From assembly GCF_008830225.1 (NCBI RefSeq), contig NZ_WAIE01000009.1, forward strand, positions 1 through 64,000: a stretch of 64,000 nucleotides of DNA, in the 5' to 3' direction. Numbering within the stretch: the stretch's first letter is position 1; each line of letters starts with the position of its first letter. Of the stretch, positions 25,202 through 37,319 are shown one piece after another. The position numbers and the translations under genes were made by a program. Under the pieces are notes generated by a model, which saw nothing but the letters and a program-made list of their open reading frames with translations, was not told the origin of the DNA and made no database searches. Origin of the DNA: Pseudodesulfovibrio senegalensis. Its GTDB lineage: Bacteria > Desulfobacterota > Desulfovibrionia > Desulfovibrionales > Desulfovibrionaceae.

Positions 25202-27193
25202 TTATGCGACGACGTGTAAACCCTGATCGGCAGTATTTGCCGTTGTATTCATATTTTGCATGTTGCGGGCCAAGTTGCCGTCGGCGGAGCGAAGATTGCG
25301 CATTCTTTCCCGCATGCGGCTCATGGCTTCGCGTTCGCGGGCCAGGTTGTGCTGCTGTTCTCCGTGCCAGTTCTGCTGGGAACTGTTGTCGGCAAGACCG
25401 GTCTGAACGTCGAGCTTGTTGACCTTAAGACCCTGATTTTCAAGGCTTTGCTTCAGCATCTCGATGTTGTCGGAAATGACCTTGGCCGCATCGGCGTTTT
25501 CCGCGCGCAATGTGGCGTTCACTTCCTTGCCGTCCACCTGCAGGATGACCCGCACGGCACCCAGTTCCACGGGCTTGAGATTCAGGGTCAGCTGCTTTTT
25601 GCCCTGTCCGAGGTTCTTGAAGGCGGCATCGGTTACCTGCTTCATGACCTTGGGAGCGGAAATTTTTTCCCATGCGCTTTCGGCCTTGGCCTTGGCTTCC
25701 GTGCCGTGCCCGGCATGTTCGGCAATCAGGGTCCGGGCCGCATCGGCGGCCTTGTTGCCGGCCTTGACGCCCGAAGCGTCGCGCACAGCGGCTCCGTCGT
25801 CCCCGCGAAGCTTGTCGGTGAAAGCCTTTTTCGCGTTATCGGCGTTGTAGGCGTCTTTTTCCATGAAAGGCTGGTTGGAGCCGGGATCGCGTTGTGCGGA
25901 CTGCCGTGCCGGGTTCATGGATTGGCCCGCGGGATTGTCCTTCTGTCCGTTTGCGGACTGCTGGCGACCGTTGTCATTTTGTTGTTGCCGGTCATTGACA
26001 GCCTGCTGTCCGGCTGCTTCGCCTTGGTCCTTGGCGACCTGGCGCACGGTCTGTCCCGGGTTTTCGCCCGCAGCCTTGCTGTTCTGCGTCTCGGCAGCCG
26101 CCTGTGCCACGGGGTTTTCAGCGTGTTTGGCTCCATGCCGAGCATGGGCATTTTCATTGCGGACGTTCCGGGTTTCGGCTTCGGCCATGAGCGTGCGTGC
26201 TTCGTTGGCCACCCGTTCCCAGAGGTCGGACGTTCCGCCGGTTTCAGCTGCTGCCGAGGATTCGCGCAGTTCCTTGCCCATGACCTTGGAAAGCGTCTTG
26301 CCCACGGCCCGGACCAGCTTGGCGTTCTTTGCTTCGTTGTCGGCCATGTCCTGGCGAATCAGTGAAAAGGCTTCCTTGACGTCCTTGGGCAGGGCTTCCT
26401 TGCCCAGCAGCTTCTTGATGTCCGCGGTGAATTCCTCGGACGCGTTCACTGCCGCGGCAAAGGATTCCACCTCGCCCTTGGTGAGCAGAAGCTTCTTGTT
26501 TTCGGGCAGGGTCTCCAGCTTTTGGGCAATGGCCTGCATGGCCTCGGAGCCTTCACCGTTCATGAATTGCTTCATGAGCTTGGCGGATTCCTTTTCGGTG
26601 AAGCCGAGCTTGCCCAGGAAGGATGCGAGTTCCTTTTGCTGATCGTCGGAAAGTTCGACCTTGCTGTTTTCCTTGATCCTGTTTTCAAGCTGCTGCGTGA
26701 ATTCGCCCCAGGTCAGGCCTTCTTCACTGTTGATCTGTTCTTCGATTTCCTGAATTTCGGATTCGCTCAGCCCGTATTCTTCAAGGTCGTCACGCATTTC
26801 CTCAAGGTCATCCTCGGTCATGCGTTCGTCTTCGGGAGCGGTTTCGGGTTCTTCATGCACGGACTTTTCCGCGGGTTCGAGAGGTTCCGCGGTTTTGGGC
26901 GTGGAGTTGGAAGCGACTTCCGGTGCGGCCTCGTGCATGTGGGAATCCGTGGAGACCGGAGCCGTGGCCAGTTCCTTGTCCACGAGCGCATCGTGCTGTT
27001 CGAATATCTCGTCAAACAGTTCGTCCCGGTGGGCCTTGTTCAGGTCCGCTTCGGGCGCTTGCTGGTTCGACTGCTTTTCGACCAGTTCCGAGAACGTATC
27101 CTTGGCGTCGCGAGCATCACCGGCCACTTTCTTGGCCAGTTTCGGGGCGCTTTGCGGAAAATTCATGTCCTCGAGATACGGAATGTTTTGCAT
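25202..27193 (-). CDS. fliK: Flagellar hook-length control protein FliK
   Basis: FliK measures hook length and switches the export gate to filament substrates. The 663-residue protein has a long, charged, low-complexity N-terminal ruler region rich in Glu, Lys, Gln and Asn. The conserved C-terminal domain (about 530-615) has LTLNLKPVELGAVRVILQ and LRAENADAAKVISDNIEML, followed by LKQSLENQGLKVNKLDV. It starts the fliK-flgD-flgE run and has a sigma-54-like promoter 25 bp before the start. Its Gln/Asn/Arg-rich section near 400-470 is probably disordered. Confidence 0.93.
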   Translation of the reverse strand: MQNIPYLEDMNFPQSAPKLAKKVAGDARDAKDTFSELVEKQSNQQAPEADLNKAHRDELFDEIFEQHDALVDKELATAPVSTDSHMHEAAPEVASNSTPKTAEPLEPAEKSVHEEPETAPEDERMTEDDLEEMRDDLEEYGLSESEIQEIEEQINSEEGLTWGEFTQQLENRIKENSKVELSDDQQKELASFLGKLGFTEKESAKLMKQFMNGEGSEAMQAIAQKLETLPENKKLLLTKGEVESFAAAVNASEEFTADIKKLLGKEALPKDVKEAFSLIRQDMADNEAKNAKLVRAVGKTLSKVMGKELRESSAAAETGGTSDLWERVANEARTLMAEAETRNVRNENAHARHGAKHAENPVAQAAAETQNSKAAGENPGQTVRQVAKDQGEAAGQQAVNDRQQQNDNGRQQSANGQKDNPAGQSMNPARQSAQRDPGSNQPFMEKDAYNADNAKKAFTDKLRGDDGAAVRDASGVKAGNKAADAARTLIAEHAGHGTEAKAKAESAWEKISAPKVMKQVTDAAFKNLGQGKKQLTLNLKPVELGAVRVILQVDGKEVNATLRAENADAAKVISDNIEMLKQSLENQGLKVNKLDVQTGLADNSSQQNWHGEQQHNLAREREAMSRMRERMRNLRSADGNLARNMQNMNTTANTADQGLHVVA

Positions 27194-27217
27194 GGTAGAC
27201 TCCTTGGCTCTGTTTTA

Positions 27218-27233
27218 TTCAAAGGTCGTGCCA
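27218..27233 (-). promoter_or_regulatory. Sigma-54-like promoter of the fliK-flgD-flgE operon
   Basis: The minus strand reads TGGCACG-ACCT-TTGAA. The -24 element is perfect; the -12 element has TTGA in place of TTGC. The predicted start of transcription is only about 12 bp from the fliK ATG, which would leave a very short leader that still includes AAGGAG. Confidence 0.55.
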
Positions 27234-27321
27234 AAGAAATCTTTATGTATCTTGAGTTGTTAGCGGTAGTGTGGGGAGGGAAGTATTTGCCTGGGGCGTT
27301 TTTTCGGGCGCAGCGCCCGGG

Positions 27322-27708
27322 TCAGGACGAGCGGCCGCGCAGCTCGTTTTCAATGCGGTCCGCGTCCCGGGCATTGAGTTCCACCATGCGTCGCAGGTGG
27401 GTGAAGCTTTCCGGCCCCATGGACCGGAAGCGGATGGCGGTTCCCTGCTCGGTGGTGCGGACTATTTCGCCCTCGATGGCAATGCGTACGCCCGAAGCCA
27501 GCGGGATGATCAGCGAGCAGGCAAGGCCGGATTCAAAGGTTTCCAGCCCGCGGCACAGGGCGCCGTTCATGCTCAGGTTGCTGGTGACCACGGGCGTGAC
27601 CACGCCGTCCGCCTCGATGAAGGCCTCGATGCCCATGTGCACGCGGCTGCGCTTGCGGTGTTCCGGGCGGAGCCGTTTGCGAATGCTGTCGAACCATTTG
27701 CGTATCAT
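27322..27708 (-). CDS. PilZ-domain protein
   Basis: This 128-residue cytoplasmic protein has the c-di-GMP-binding signature of PilZ domains: an R-x3-R block in RKRSRV near residue 18, and the N-x-S-x2-G motif in SNLSMNGALC. The strand pattern after that (LIIPLASGVRIAIEGEIVR) matches the PilZ barrel. It lies 129 bp downstream of the fliK start region on the opposite side from the hook genes, on the same strand, and follows the lipoprotein gene. A role in c-di-GMP control of motility is likely from location; the target is unknown. Confidence 0.88.
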   Translation of the reverse strand: MIRKWFDSIRKRLRPEHRKRSRVHMGIEAFIEADGVVTPVVTSNLSMNGALCRGLETFESGLACSLIIPLASGVRIAIEGEIVRTTEQGTAIRFRSMGPESFTHLRRMVELNARDADRIENELRGRSS

Positions 27709-27762
27709 GGCGGTATCGTATCATGGGGCGGCCGTGGCCGCCCATTAGATTTCGTTACAACT

Positions 27763-27987
27763 CTATTTCACTTCTTCGATGACCTTGAGGTCTTCGCGCT
27801 TGATGGTCACGGCCATGCCTTTTTCGTTTTCAAAGGAATAGGTCTGGGACTTCTTATCGTATTCGGGCTGCTCGCTCGTGGTGTAGACGTCGCCGTCCGT
27901 GGTTTTCACCTGATAGGATTTGGAGCCGCATCCGGTTGCCGCCAACAGGAACAGGCACAGGAGCAGGGTCGTGCACAGGGTTTTCAT
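27763..27987 (-). CDS. Small YgdI/YgdR-type lipoprotein
   Basis: The 74-residue protein has a lipoprotein signal peptide with the lipobox LAATGC, so the mature protein starts at the Cys near residue 20 and is lipid-anchored. The mature part (YQVKTTDGDVYTTSEQPEYD) matches the small DUF903 SH3-like lipoproteins such as YgdI/YgdR, whose role is unknown. A GGAGG site precedes the ATG. A hairpin of GGGCGGCC/GGCCGCCC (27726-27743) separates it from the downstream PilZ gene. Confidence 0.85.
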   Translation of the reverse strand: MKTLCTTLLLCLFLLAATGCGSKSYQVKTTDGDVYTTSEQPEYDKKSQTYSFENEKGMAVTIKREDLKVIEEVK

Positions 27988-28200
27988 GATGCCTCCGAAA
28001 AAGGTTGTTTGTATATGCCCTGTTCATACGGCGTTTTTCGCCCTGTGCGCAACATGTTTAGACGCTGTTTCAATCCTGCTTGAGGAACCGTCCGGTCGGT
28101 TTTTTGGGCATGGCGGCTTTTCTTTGTATGAGAATATGGTATAGCTTGGCCTATGAAGTCTCGCCGGGGCGGGCTGCTAGTATAAACGGAGGAAGCCGTC

Positions 28201-28920
28201 ATGACCTCGAGTGAATCCGTATGGGATTTGTATAACAAGTTTCGGGACGTTCGTTTCAGCAAGAAGGTGTATACGGCCATCAGGACCAAATACGAGCGCA
28301 GGGATCGGTTTATTCAGATATTCATGCTCGTGGCGGCTCCGTCGTCCGCTGTTTCCGGCTGGTTCATCTGGCAGTCCCCTTTGGGAAAATATGCCTGGGT
28401 GCTGACCAGCGGGCTGGCGTCGATCGCTGCCGCCGTGCATCCTCTTCTGGGTATGCAGGCCAAGATTAGGGCGAGTCACGGTCTGGTCGTTCAGTACATG
28501 GAATATGAGGAGGATCTGGACCGCATCATCCGTTCCGTGCGTTCCACCGGGAGATACACGGAAAAACACGCTGCCGAACTGGAGTCGTGCATAGACAGAC
28601 GGCGCTGCCTTTGCGACTGCGAGGCGGGATTCAGCCCCGGAAAGCGTTTGCGGGACCAGTGTTTCGCACAGGTTTGCCAAGAACTGCCCCCGGACGTCTT
28701 TTTTGTTCCGGTCATGGCCGGGGAGGACGGGGATTCTCCTGCTGAACAGCCAGAACCCCCACGGGAAAAGCCTGAGCCGCCCCGGAAAAAACCCGCAGTG
28801 CCACAGCCCGTGCCGCCGTTGTTTCCGCCGCCGGGAGAAGTTCCAGGGATTACGCCGCCTTCTCCGTGGCCCGGAAAACCGGGCAAGGTGGATACGCCCG
28901 GTCCGTGGCCTCGAAAATAG
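28201..28920 (+). CDS. Two-TM protein, possibly SLATT-like, with a proline-rich tail
   Basis: The 239-residue protein begins with a charged helix, followed by two membrane segments (about 40-60 and 67-85). A long charged helix comes next, with a Cys-rich stretch (RRRCLCDCE) near 140. The C-terminal 65 residues are proline-rich, with PEPPREKPEPPRKKP. Two TM segments set in such helices resemble SLATT/DUF4231 effector-type proteins, but I cannot confirm this. Genuine SLATT proteins usually sit next to a nucleotide-sensing partner; here the neighbours are a lipoprotein and uvrA. GGAGG precedes the ATG. Confidence 0.6.
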   Translation: MTSSESVWDLYNKFRDVRFSKKVYTAIRTKYERRDRFIQIFMLVAAPSSAVSGWFIWQSPLGKYAWVLTSGLASIAAAVHPLLGMQAKIRASHGLVVQYMEYEEDLDRIIRSVRSTGRYTEKHAAELESCIDRRRCLCDCEAGFSPGKRLRDQCFAQVCQELPPDVFFVPVMAGEDGDSPAEQPEPPREKPEPPRKKPAVPQPVPPLFPPPGEVPGITPPSPWPGKPGKVDTPGPWPRK

Positions 28921-28923
28921 CGG

Positions 28924-31689
<2,766 letters not shown>

Positions 31690-31696
31690 CGCTTGA

Positions 31697-31711
31697 TGAT
31701 AATCATTCTTA
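31697..31711. promoter_or_regulatory. Fur-box-like sequence before uvrA
   Basis: TGATAAT-C-ATTCTTA matches the 7-1-7 Fur core TGATAAT-N-ATTATCA in 12 of 14 fixed positions. It lies 8-22 bases before the uvrA start and about 140 bp beyond fetB. It may link this region to iron status, but one site of this degeneracy could also be chance. Confidence 0.35.
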
Positions 31712-31848
31712 AAAAGTTGGCAAGTCAAATTCGTGCGTCCCAACCCGCAGCATGGGTTTTCATCTGTCGTGCTCTGAATGGCATGGTCTGCGGTTCATTG
31801 CCTGACGATTTGCATCATGGAGGGGTGCGAAGCGTTCGGGAATGGAGG

Positions 31849-32628
31849 CTAGCGCACCAGCAATTCCTGAGCCTTGCCAAAGCAGCGGTTGCGCACCAGC
31901 CGGACCACGATGACCGAACCCACGGCCACCGAGGCCACGAGCATGAGCATGACCACGATCTGGTAGCGGATGGACACCAGCGGGTCGGCTCCGGCCAGAA
32001 TCTGGCCGGTCATCATGCCGGGCAGGAACACGATGCCCACGCCCATGAGCGAGTTGATGGACGGAATCATGCCCGCGCGGATGGCCTCGGCAACGAATCC
32101 GTCGGAGGCCTCGGCGGGCGTGGCCCCCAGCGCGAGCCGCATTTCCACTTCGTTGCGATGGGCCTTGAGGTCCGAGAAGAGTCTTTCCAGAGAAATGGCT
32201 ATGGCCGTCATGGCGTTGCCCACGATCATTCCGGCCAGCGGAATGAAATATTGCGGTTTCCACCACGGGTCCGCGTCCACGATCACGCCCGTGACCACCA
32301 CGGACATGGCGAAATAGCTGACGAACATGGCTGTGAACGTGGGCAGGGCGATGGGGATGTTCTTTTGCTTGATCCTGCCCCGGATGATGTGCGTGGCCGC
32401 GCCCACCATGATCAGGAACAGGCCGATGACCGGGGCGGCCATGTCCAGCCGGAACACGAACTTGAGCACATAGCCCATGAGGAAAAGCTGGGCAAAGGTG
32501 CGCACCGTGCCCACGAGCAGGTCGCGCCCCAGCCCGAGGCCATGGGCCATGGACGCGGCTCCGGCCGTGAGCGTGAATACGAGGCACAGGGCCAGTTGCC
32601 ATGGGCCGATGTCTGCGATGCCGTTCAT
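31849..32628 (-). CDS. fetB: FetB-type ABC permease (UPF0014)
   Basis: The 259-residue inner-membrane protein is the permease of the FetAB exporter family, which in E. coli exports iron and protects against peroxide stress. About seven membrane segments are visible. A conserved section contains LAGMIVGNAMTAIAISLERL, followed by LALGATPAEA and PSINSLMGVGIVFLPGMMTG, which are family landmarks. Its start overlaps the fetA stop by four bases (ATGA), so translation is coupled. Transported substrate is inferred from family membership. Confidence 0.9.
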   Translation of the reverse strand: MNGIADIGPWQLALCLVFTLTAGAASMAHGLGLGRDLLVGTVRTFAQLFLMGYVLKFVFRLDMAAPVIGLFLIMVGAATHIIRGRIKQKNIPIALPTFTAMFVSYFAMSVVVTGVIVDADPWWKPQYFIPLAGMIVGNAMTAIAISLERLFSDLKAHRNEVEMRLALGATPAEASDGFVAEAIRAGMIPSINSLMGVGIVFLPGMMTGQILAGADPLVSIRYQIVVMLMLVASVAVGSVIVVRLVRNRCFGKAQELLVR

Positions 32629-33278
32629 GCGAGCACCGCCTTTCGGTCGGCAAGGGTGATGGTGCCGGTGATGCCGTGCGGCACGGTTTCGGAATGGGAG
32701 ACCAGTATCACGGTCGTGCCCTTGTCATGCTGTTTGCGCGCTGCGTCGAGCACCACGCTGGCACTGTCCGGGTCCAGTGCCGAGGTGGGTTCGTCCATGA
32801 GCAGCACCTCGGGCGAGAGCAACAGGGTGCGCAGCAGGCAGACGCGTTGGGCCTGCCCCACGGAAAGGTCGGCCGCATTGTGGCCCAGGTCCACGGATTC
32901 CAGCAGAAAATCGTCCATGGCCGCACGCATGGTCGCCTCGTCCGGCACGGGCAGGTCCGCATTGGCCTTGAGCCGGTAGGGGAGCAGCAGGTTGTCGCGC
33001 ACCGCGCCTTGAATCAGGGTCGGGGTCTGTTGCACATGGGCCACGCGGCGACGCAGGATTGTGGGGTCGATGTCTTCGTAGGGCGTTTCGTCAAGGCTCA
33101 AATGGCCGGAAACAGGCAGCTCCATTCGACAGAGCAGGCGCAGCAGCGTGGATTTGCCCGCGCCGGACGCTCCGCGGACCAGCAGGAATTGACCCGTGTC
33201 GATGGTCAGGTCCGCGTTTTCCAGCACCGGGTGCGCATCCGGATAGGCAAAGGTCACGGCGTGCAGACGCAGGGTCAT
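32625..33278 (-). CDS. fetA: FetA-type ABC ATPase
   Basis: The 217-residue ATPase pairs with FetB. Walker A is GASGAGKST, the signature is the variant LSVGQAQRV, and Walker B with the glutamate is VLLMDEPTSALD; the H-loop is VSHSE. The short length and signature are typical of FetA (YbbL). It is in the middle of a TPR-fetA-fetB run with ATGA overlaps on both sides, which indicates one mRNA and a functional link to the TPR protein. Confidence 0.9.
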   Translation of the reverse strand: MTLRLHAVTFAYPDAHPVLENADLTIDTGQFLLVRGASGAGKSTLLRLLCRMELPVSGHLSLDETPYEDIDPTILRRRVAHVQQTPTLIQGAVRDNLLLPYRLKANADLPVPDEATMRAAMDDFLLESVDLGHNAADLSVGQAQRVCLLRTLLLSPEVLLMDEPTSALDPDSASVVLDAARKQHDKGTTVILVSHSETVPHGITGTITLADRKAVLA

Positions 33279-34087
33279 GTGGCCTCGGCGTCATTCAGGT
33301 ACTCAAGGAATTTATTGGCTTCTTCGAAGTTCGGATTCAGGGTCAGGGCTTCCTGAAGCTGTTTTACGCACTGGTCCTTTTCACCTTTGCCGAAATAGGC
33401 GCGGGCCATGTTGTAGTGCAGGTTCTCGTCCGGTTTCTCCGCGGTGTCGATGGCCTTGCCGTAGTATTCGATGGCCTGATCGAAGAGGTTGGATTTACGC
33501 AGGTTGATGCCGAATTCGTTGAACAGGTGCTTGTGTTCCGGGGTAAAGGCGGCTTCCAGCCCCACCAGCCGTTTGAACATGTCGTTGGCCTTGTTGGCTT
33601 CGCCCCGTTCCATGTAGGTCAGTCCCAGTCCGAAGTTGGCGCGCACGTTCTCCTCGTCCACGGAAAGGGCCTGCTGGAATTCGAATTCCGCACTGTAGTG
33701 CGCGCCCTGCTTGCGCTGTTCCTCGGCGCGTTTGAGCGAGGAATTCAGCTCCTTGATCTTGGGGAAGACCTCTTTCTGGTAATATTCGGGTTCCGGGTTG
33801 AACTTGGCGATGAGGTCCTCGCGCGGGATTTCGTTTTTTGGTCCGGACGGGATATTGTTTACATTCAGGGGCTGAACCTCGACGATGCCGTCCTCGCGTT
33901 CCTGGCAGAACCAGTAGGTCTTGCTCACGGTCTTGCGCGTGGTGGTGCCCGTGCCCACCTTGTCCACCTGTTGCGAGGAGAACAGACCGGAAATCAGCGT
34001 GCGGTTTACTGTTTCGGGCACGGCAAAGCTGTCCTGTTCCTGTTCAAGATTGACGGAGCCGTCTTTTTCCACGTTTTCACTGGTCAT
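33275..34087 (-). CDS. TPR-repeat protein encoded in the fetAB operon
   Basis: The 270-residue soluble protein has an N-terminal part (about 1-100) with an aromatic motif (TVSKTYWFCQEREDG) and a C-terminal half of about four tetratricopeptide repeats. The repeats appear as ANFGLGLTYMERGEANKAND, FGINLRKSNLFDQAIEYYG and YNMARAYFGKGEKDQCVK. TPRs bind other proteins. Its stop overlaps the fetA start by four bases. No TPR partner is standard for FetAB, so the association is worth noting. The start at 34087 lacks a strong ribosome binding site. Confidence 0.8.
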   Translation of the reverse strand: MTSENVEKDGSVNLEQEQDSFAVPETVNRTLISGLFSSQQVDKVGTGTTTRKTVSKTYWFCQEREDGIVEVQPLNVNNIPSGPKNEIPREDLIAKFNPEPEYYQKEVFPKIKELNSSLKRAEEQRKQGAHYSAEFEFQQALSVDEENVRANFGLGLTYMERGEANKANDMFKRLVGLEAAFTPEHKHLFNEFGINLRKSNLFDQAIEYYGKAIDTAEKPDENLHYNMARAYFGKGEKDQCVKQLQEALTLNPNFEEANKFLEYLNDAEAT

Positions 34088-34394
34088 GGAATCATTCCGG
34101 TAAGATATGAATTGGTTTGGTTCGGATTAAAATATCAAGTCTTTTCATAACACTGGCCAGGAGCAGTTTGCAACCGCTGTTCGGTTACATTGCGGTGATT
34201 ACGTTTTGCGTATTTGACTTCGGATTTCGTGACTTTTGGGCCGGGTTCGGGTACATGCCAAAGGTCGAGAGAGGTGAAAAGGGGGGTGAAACCGCCATTC
34301 AGCATGCTCATTTGTCGTGCTGTGGCGTTTTTTCGCATCCCGCAATAGTGCAGCCCGCCCCGACTGGTTCGGGCAAAGAATGGAGGACGCATTG
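34088..34394. other. Divergent intergenic region between TPR-fetAB and the XRE-cupin genes
   Basis: This 307-bp gap carries the promoters of two divergent operons. A short hairpin AACCG-N5-CGGTT lies at 34172-34186. AT-rich stretches occur at 34120-34145 and 34195-34225. I see no ORF or RNA gene in it. Confidence 0.5.
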
Positions 34395-34958
34395 ATGCAG
34401 GACAAGATTGGCAAACGGATCAGGACTTTCAGGGAAAAGCAGGATCTTACGCTCGAAGCCATGGCCGAACGCACTGGCCTGGGAATCGATTTTCTCAAGG
34501 CGGTGGAAGAGGAGGGCATGTATCCTTCCCTCGGACCGCTACTCAAGATCGCACGCGCCCTAGGAGTCCGTCTGGGGACGTTCCTGGACGATCAGGTCTC
34601 CCGCGATCCGCTTGTGGTCCGTCTTGACGAGCGTCAGGAAGAGCTGACCATGCACGGCGGCGACCATGCTGCCGCGTTTCGCTATTTTCCGCTGGGACAG
34701 GGCAAGTCCGACCGCCACATGGAACCCTTCTTCATCGAGATTCTGCCCGAATCCGGCAAGGACAAGAGCCTTTCCTCCCATGAGGGCGAGGAATTCATCC
34801 TGGTCAAGTCCGGACAGTTGTCCGTGACCTATGGCAGGGAAGAGACCATCCTCGAGGCAGGCGACAGCATCTACTACAACTCCATAGTACCGCACAACGT
34901 CTCCGCAGCCGGGGATGAAAAATGTGAAATATACGCGGTGCTCTACTTCCCGGAATAA
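34395..34958 (+). CDS. XRE-type helix-turn-helix regulator with a cupin domain
   Basis: The 187-residue protein has an N-terminal Cro/CI-type HTH (KIGKRIRTFREKQDLTLEAM, with AERTGLGIDFLKAVEEE as the recognition part) and a C-terminal cupin barrel (EPFFIEILPES, then HEGEEFILVKSGQLSV, AGDSIYYNSIVPH). Such proteins bind small-molecule ligands in the cupin. GGAGG at 34382-34386 fixes the start. It lies nine bases before an acyl-CoA synthetase gene. The same gene pair is repeated immediately downstream. It probably regulates the synthetases in response to an acid or acyl-CoA (inference). Confidence 0.92.
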   Translation: MQDKIGKRIRTFREKQDLTLEAMAERTGLGIDFLKAVEEEGMYPSLGPLLKIARALGVRLGTFLDDQVSRDPLVVRLDERQEELTMHGGDHAAAFRYFPLGQGKSDRHMEPFFIEILPESGKDKSLSSHEGEEFILVKSGQLSVTYGREETILEAGDSIYYNSIVPHNVSAAGDEKCEIYAVLYFPE

Positions 34959-34967
34959 GGGGGGAGC

Positions 34968-36614
34968 ATGGCAGAATCAGCACTCAGAAACGTTACGCTC
35001 GGCCAGATTCTGGACGAGACCGTTCAGAAATATCCGGACAATGACGCGGTCATTTACGTGGACCGCGACTTCAGGCTCACCTGGTCCCAATTCGGCGAAC
35101 TGGTGGACGACCTGGCCAAGGGGCTCATGGCGATGGGCATCAAGAAAGGCGAGAAGGTGGCCGTTTGGGCCAACAACGTGCCTTACTGGGTGGCCCTGCA
35201 GTTTGCCACGGCCAAGATCGGGGCCGTGCTGCTCACGGTCAACACCCATTACCGCACCCACGAGCTTGAATATCTGCTCAACAACTCGGAATCCGAAAAC
35301 CTCGTCATCATCGGGGAATACCGCGACCACGACTACCTGAGCACCACCTACGAACTCATTCCGGAGCTGCGGACTCAGGAGCGGGGCAACCTGCGTTGTC
35401 CCAAGTTCCCGCACCTCAGGCGGGTCTTTTTCCTCGGTGCGGAAAAACACCGGGGCATGTACTCCATGCCCGAGGTCATGGGCATGTCCGCCATGGTGGA
35501 CGACGACGAATACGCTGCCCGGCAGGATTCGCTGGACCCGCACGACGTGGTCAACATGCAGTACACCTCCGGAACCACCGGGTTCCCCAAAGGCGTGCAG
35601 CTGACCCATTACAACGTGGGCAACAACGGCTATTGGATCGGCAGGAACATGAACTATTCCGCCGACGACAGGCTCTGTCTGACCGTGCCGCTGTTCCATT
35701 GCTTCGGCTGCGTGCTCGGGGTGATGGCCTGCGTGAACCACGGCACCGCCATGGTCATTCTCGAGGATTTCGATCCCATGCAGGTCATGATTGCCGTGGA
35801 GGAGGAGCGCTGCACATCCCTGTACGGCGTGCCCACCATGTTCATCGCCATCCTGCAGCACAAGGCCTTTGACAAGTTCGACTTCTCTTCCCTGCGCACC
35901 GGCATCATGGCCGGTTCGCCATGCCCGGTGGAGGTCATGAAGCAGGTCATCGACCAGATGCACATGCCCGAGATCACCATCTGCTACGGCCTGACCGAGG
36001 CCAGCCCGGTCATGAGCCAGACCCTGATCGGCGACAGCATGAAGCACATGACCGAATCCGTGGGGCCGCCCATGCCCGAGATCGAGGTGCGCGTGGTGGA
36101 CCCGGAAACCGGCAAGGAGTGCGCTCCGGGCGAGCAGGGCGAGGTTTGCTGCCGGGGCTACAACGTCATGAAGGGCTACTACAATAATCCCGAGGCCACC
36201 AAGGCGGCCATCGACGGGGACAACTGGCTGCATTCCGGCGATCTGGGGGTCATGGACGAAGACGGCTACCTGTCCATTACCGGCCGGCTCAAGGACATGA
36301 TCATCCGCGGCGGCGAGAATATCTATCCCCGCGAGATCGAGGAGTTCCTGTACACCATGCCCGGCGTGCAGGACGTGCAGGTGGCCGGCGTGCCCAGCGG
36401 TCGTTTCGGCGAGGAAGTGGGTGCGTTCATCATCCTTGAGGAAGGGCAGGACATTCAGCCCGAAGACGTCAAGGACTATTGCCGGGGCAAGATCGCCCGC
36501 TACAAGATCCCGAAATACGTGGCCATGATGGAGGCATACCCCATGACGGCCAGCGGCAAGATTCAGAAATACAAGTTGCGCGAAATGGCCGGGGAAATGT
36601 TCCCGGACGCATAG
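34968..36614 (+). CDS. AMP-forming acyl-CoA synthetase
   Basis: The 548-residue enzyme activates a carboxylic acid with ATP and CoA via an acyl-adenylate. The P-loop is [11 protein letters not shown], the A5-type motif is YGLTEASPV, the A8 region [20 protein letters not shown], and the catalytic Lys lies in [10 protein letters not shown]. The overall pattern is that of medium/long-chain fatty-acyl-CoA synthetases. GGGGGAG precedes the start. It is co-oriented with the XRE-cupin gene before it, with nine bases between. Confidence 0.93.
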   Translation: MAESALRNVTLGQILDETVQKYPDNDAVIYVDRDFRLTWSQFGELVDDLAKGLMAMGIKKGEKVAVWANNVPYWVALQFATAKIGAVLLTVNTHYRTHELEYLLNNSESENLVIIGEYRDHDYLSTTYELIPELRTQERGNLRCPKFPHLRRVFFLGAEKHRGMYSMPEVMGMSAMVDDDEYAARQDSLDPHDVVNMQYTSGTTGFPKGVQLTHYNVGNNGYWIGRNMNYSADDRLCLTVPLFHCFGCVLGVMACVNHGTAMVILEDFDPMQVMIAVEEERCTSLYGVPTMFIAILQHKAFDKFDFSSLRTGIMAGSPCPVEVMKQVIDQMHMPEITICYGLTEASPVMSQTLIGDSMKHMTESVGPPMPEIEVRVVDPETGKECAPGEQGEVCCRGYNVMKGYYNNPEATKAAIDGDNWLHSGDLGVMDEDGYLSITGRLKDMIIRGGENIYPREIEEFLYTMPGVQDVQVAGVPSGRFGEEVGAFIILEEGQDIQPEDVKDYCRGKIARYKIPKYVAMMEAYPMTASGKIQKYKLREMAGEMFPDA

Positions 36615-36677
36615 ATTCCGTTTCGGGCGGGCCGGGGCATGAACCCTGTCCGCCCGTTTCAACCACAAGGAGTGATC

Positions 36678-37226
36678 ATGGAGCAGTACAAGGACATTGC
36701 TCCGAGGTTGGCAGGACTCAGGGACGACATGGGCTGGACCGCCGAGGAAATGGCGGAAAAGCTTGATCGCAGCGTCGAGGATGTCCAGCGGTTCGAACAC
36801 GGGGAAGTGGAAATCCCCGTGGGCTATCTGCTGGATGTTTCGCGTCTGTGCAAGGTGGACCTGACCACGCTGATTTCGGGGCGCGAACCCCATCTCAAAT
36901 CGTATGCGCTGGTGCGCAAGGGTGAAGGCTTTGCCGTGGACCGCAGGAAGGACTACGACTACAAGAGCTTGGGCTACAAGTTCGCGGGCCGCGAAATGGA
37001 ACCGTTTTTCATCAGCGTTCCGCCCAAGTCCGGCGAGGAAATGGCCGAGACCAGCCACAAGGGACAGGAATTCATCTACATGCTCGAAGGCAGGCTGGAA
37101 CTGCGTATCAACGGCGAACCCCTGATTCTGGAGCCGGGTGACAGCGTGTATTTCAACTCCGAATCTCCCCACGCCCTGCGCGGCCTGGACGGCAAGCAGG
37201 CTGTATTCATCGACGTGATTCTATAG
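36678..37226 (+). CDS. Second XRE-cupin regulator
   Basis: The 182-residue protein is a paralogue of the one at 34395. It has an HTH (LAGLRDDMGWTAEEMAEKLD) and a cupin barrel (MEPFFISVPPKSGEE, HKGQEFIYMLEGRLEL, PGDSVYFNSESPH). AAGGAG at 36667-36672 fixes the start. It lies 63 bp after the first synthetase and 93 bp before the second. The two copies differ clearly in sequence, so the duplication is old or the ligands differ. Confidence 0.92.
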   Translation: MEQYKDIAPRLAGLRDDMGWTAEEMAEKLDRSVEDVQRFEHGEVEIPVGYLLDVSRLCKVDLTTLISGREPHLKSYALVRKGEGFAVDRRKDYDYKSLGYKFAGREMEPFFISVPPKSGEEMAETSHKGQEFIYMLEGRLELRINGEPLILEPGDSVYFNSESPHALRGLDGKQAVFIDVIL

Positions 37227-37319
37227 GGCTGGCCGCCTTTCACGGTCTGCCCGCTCCAAACGACAGGACCCATTGGAGAAGCTACCACGGACAACCCTTT
37301 CCGAATCACGGAGACGACT

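Noticed and set aside
34977-37172. Long minus-strand ORF of 731 codons
   Set aside because: It is antisense to a clear acyl-CoA synthetase and XRE-cupin gene, with His/Ala-rich shadow composition.
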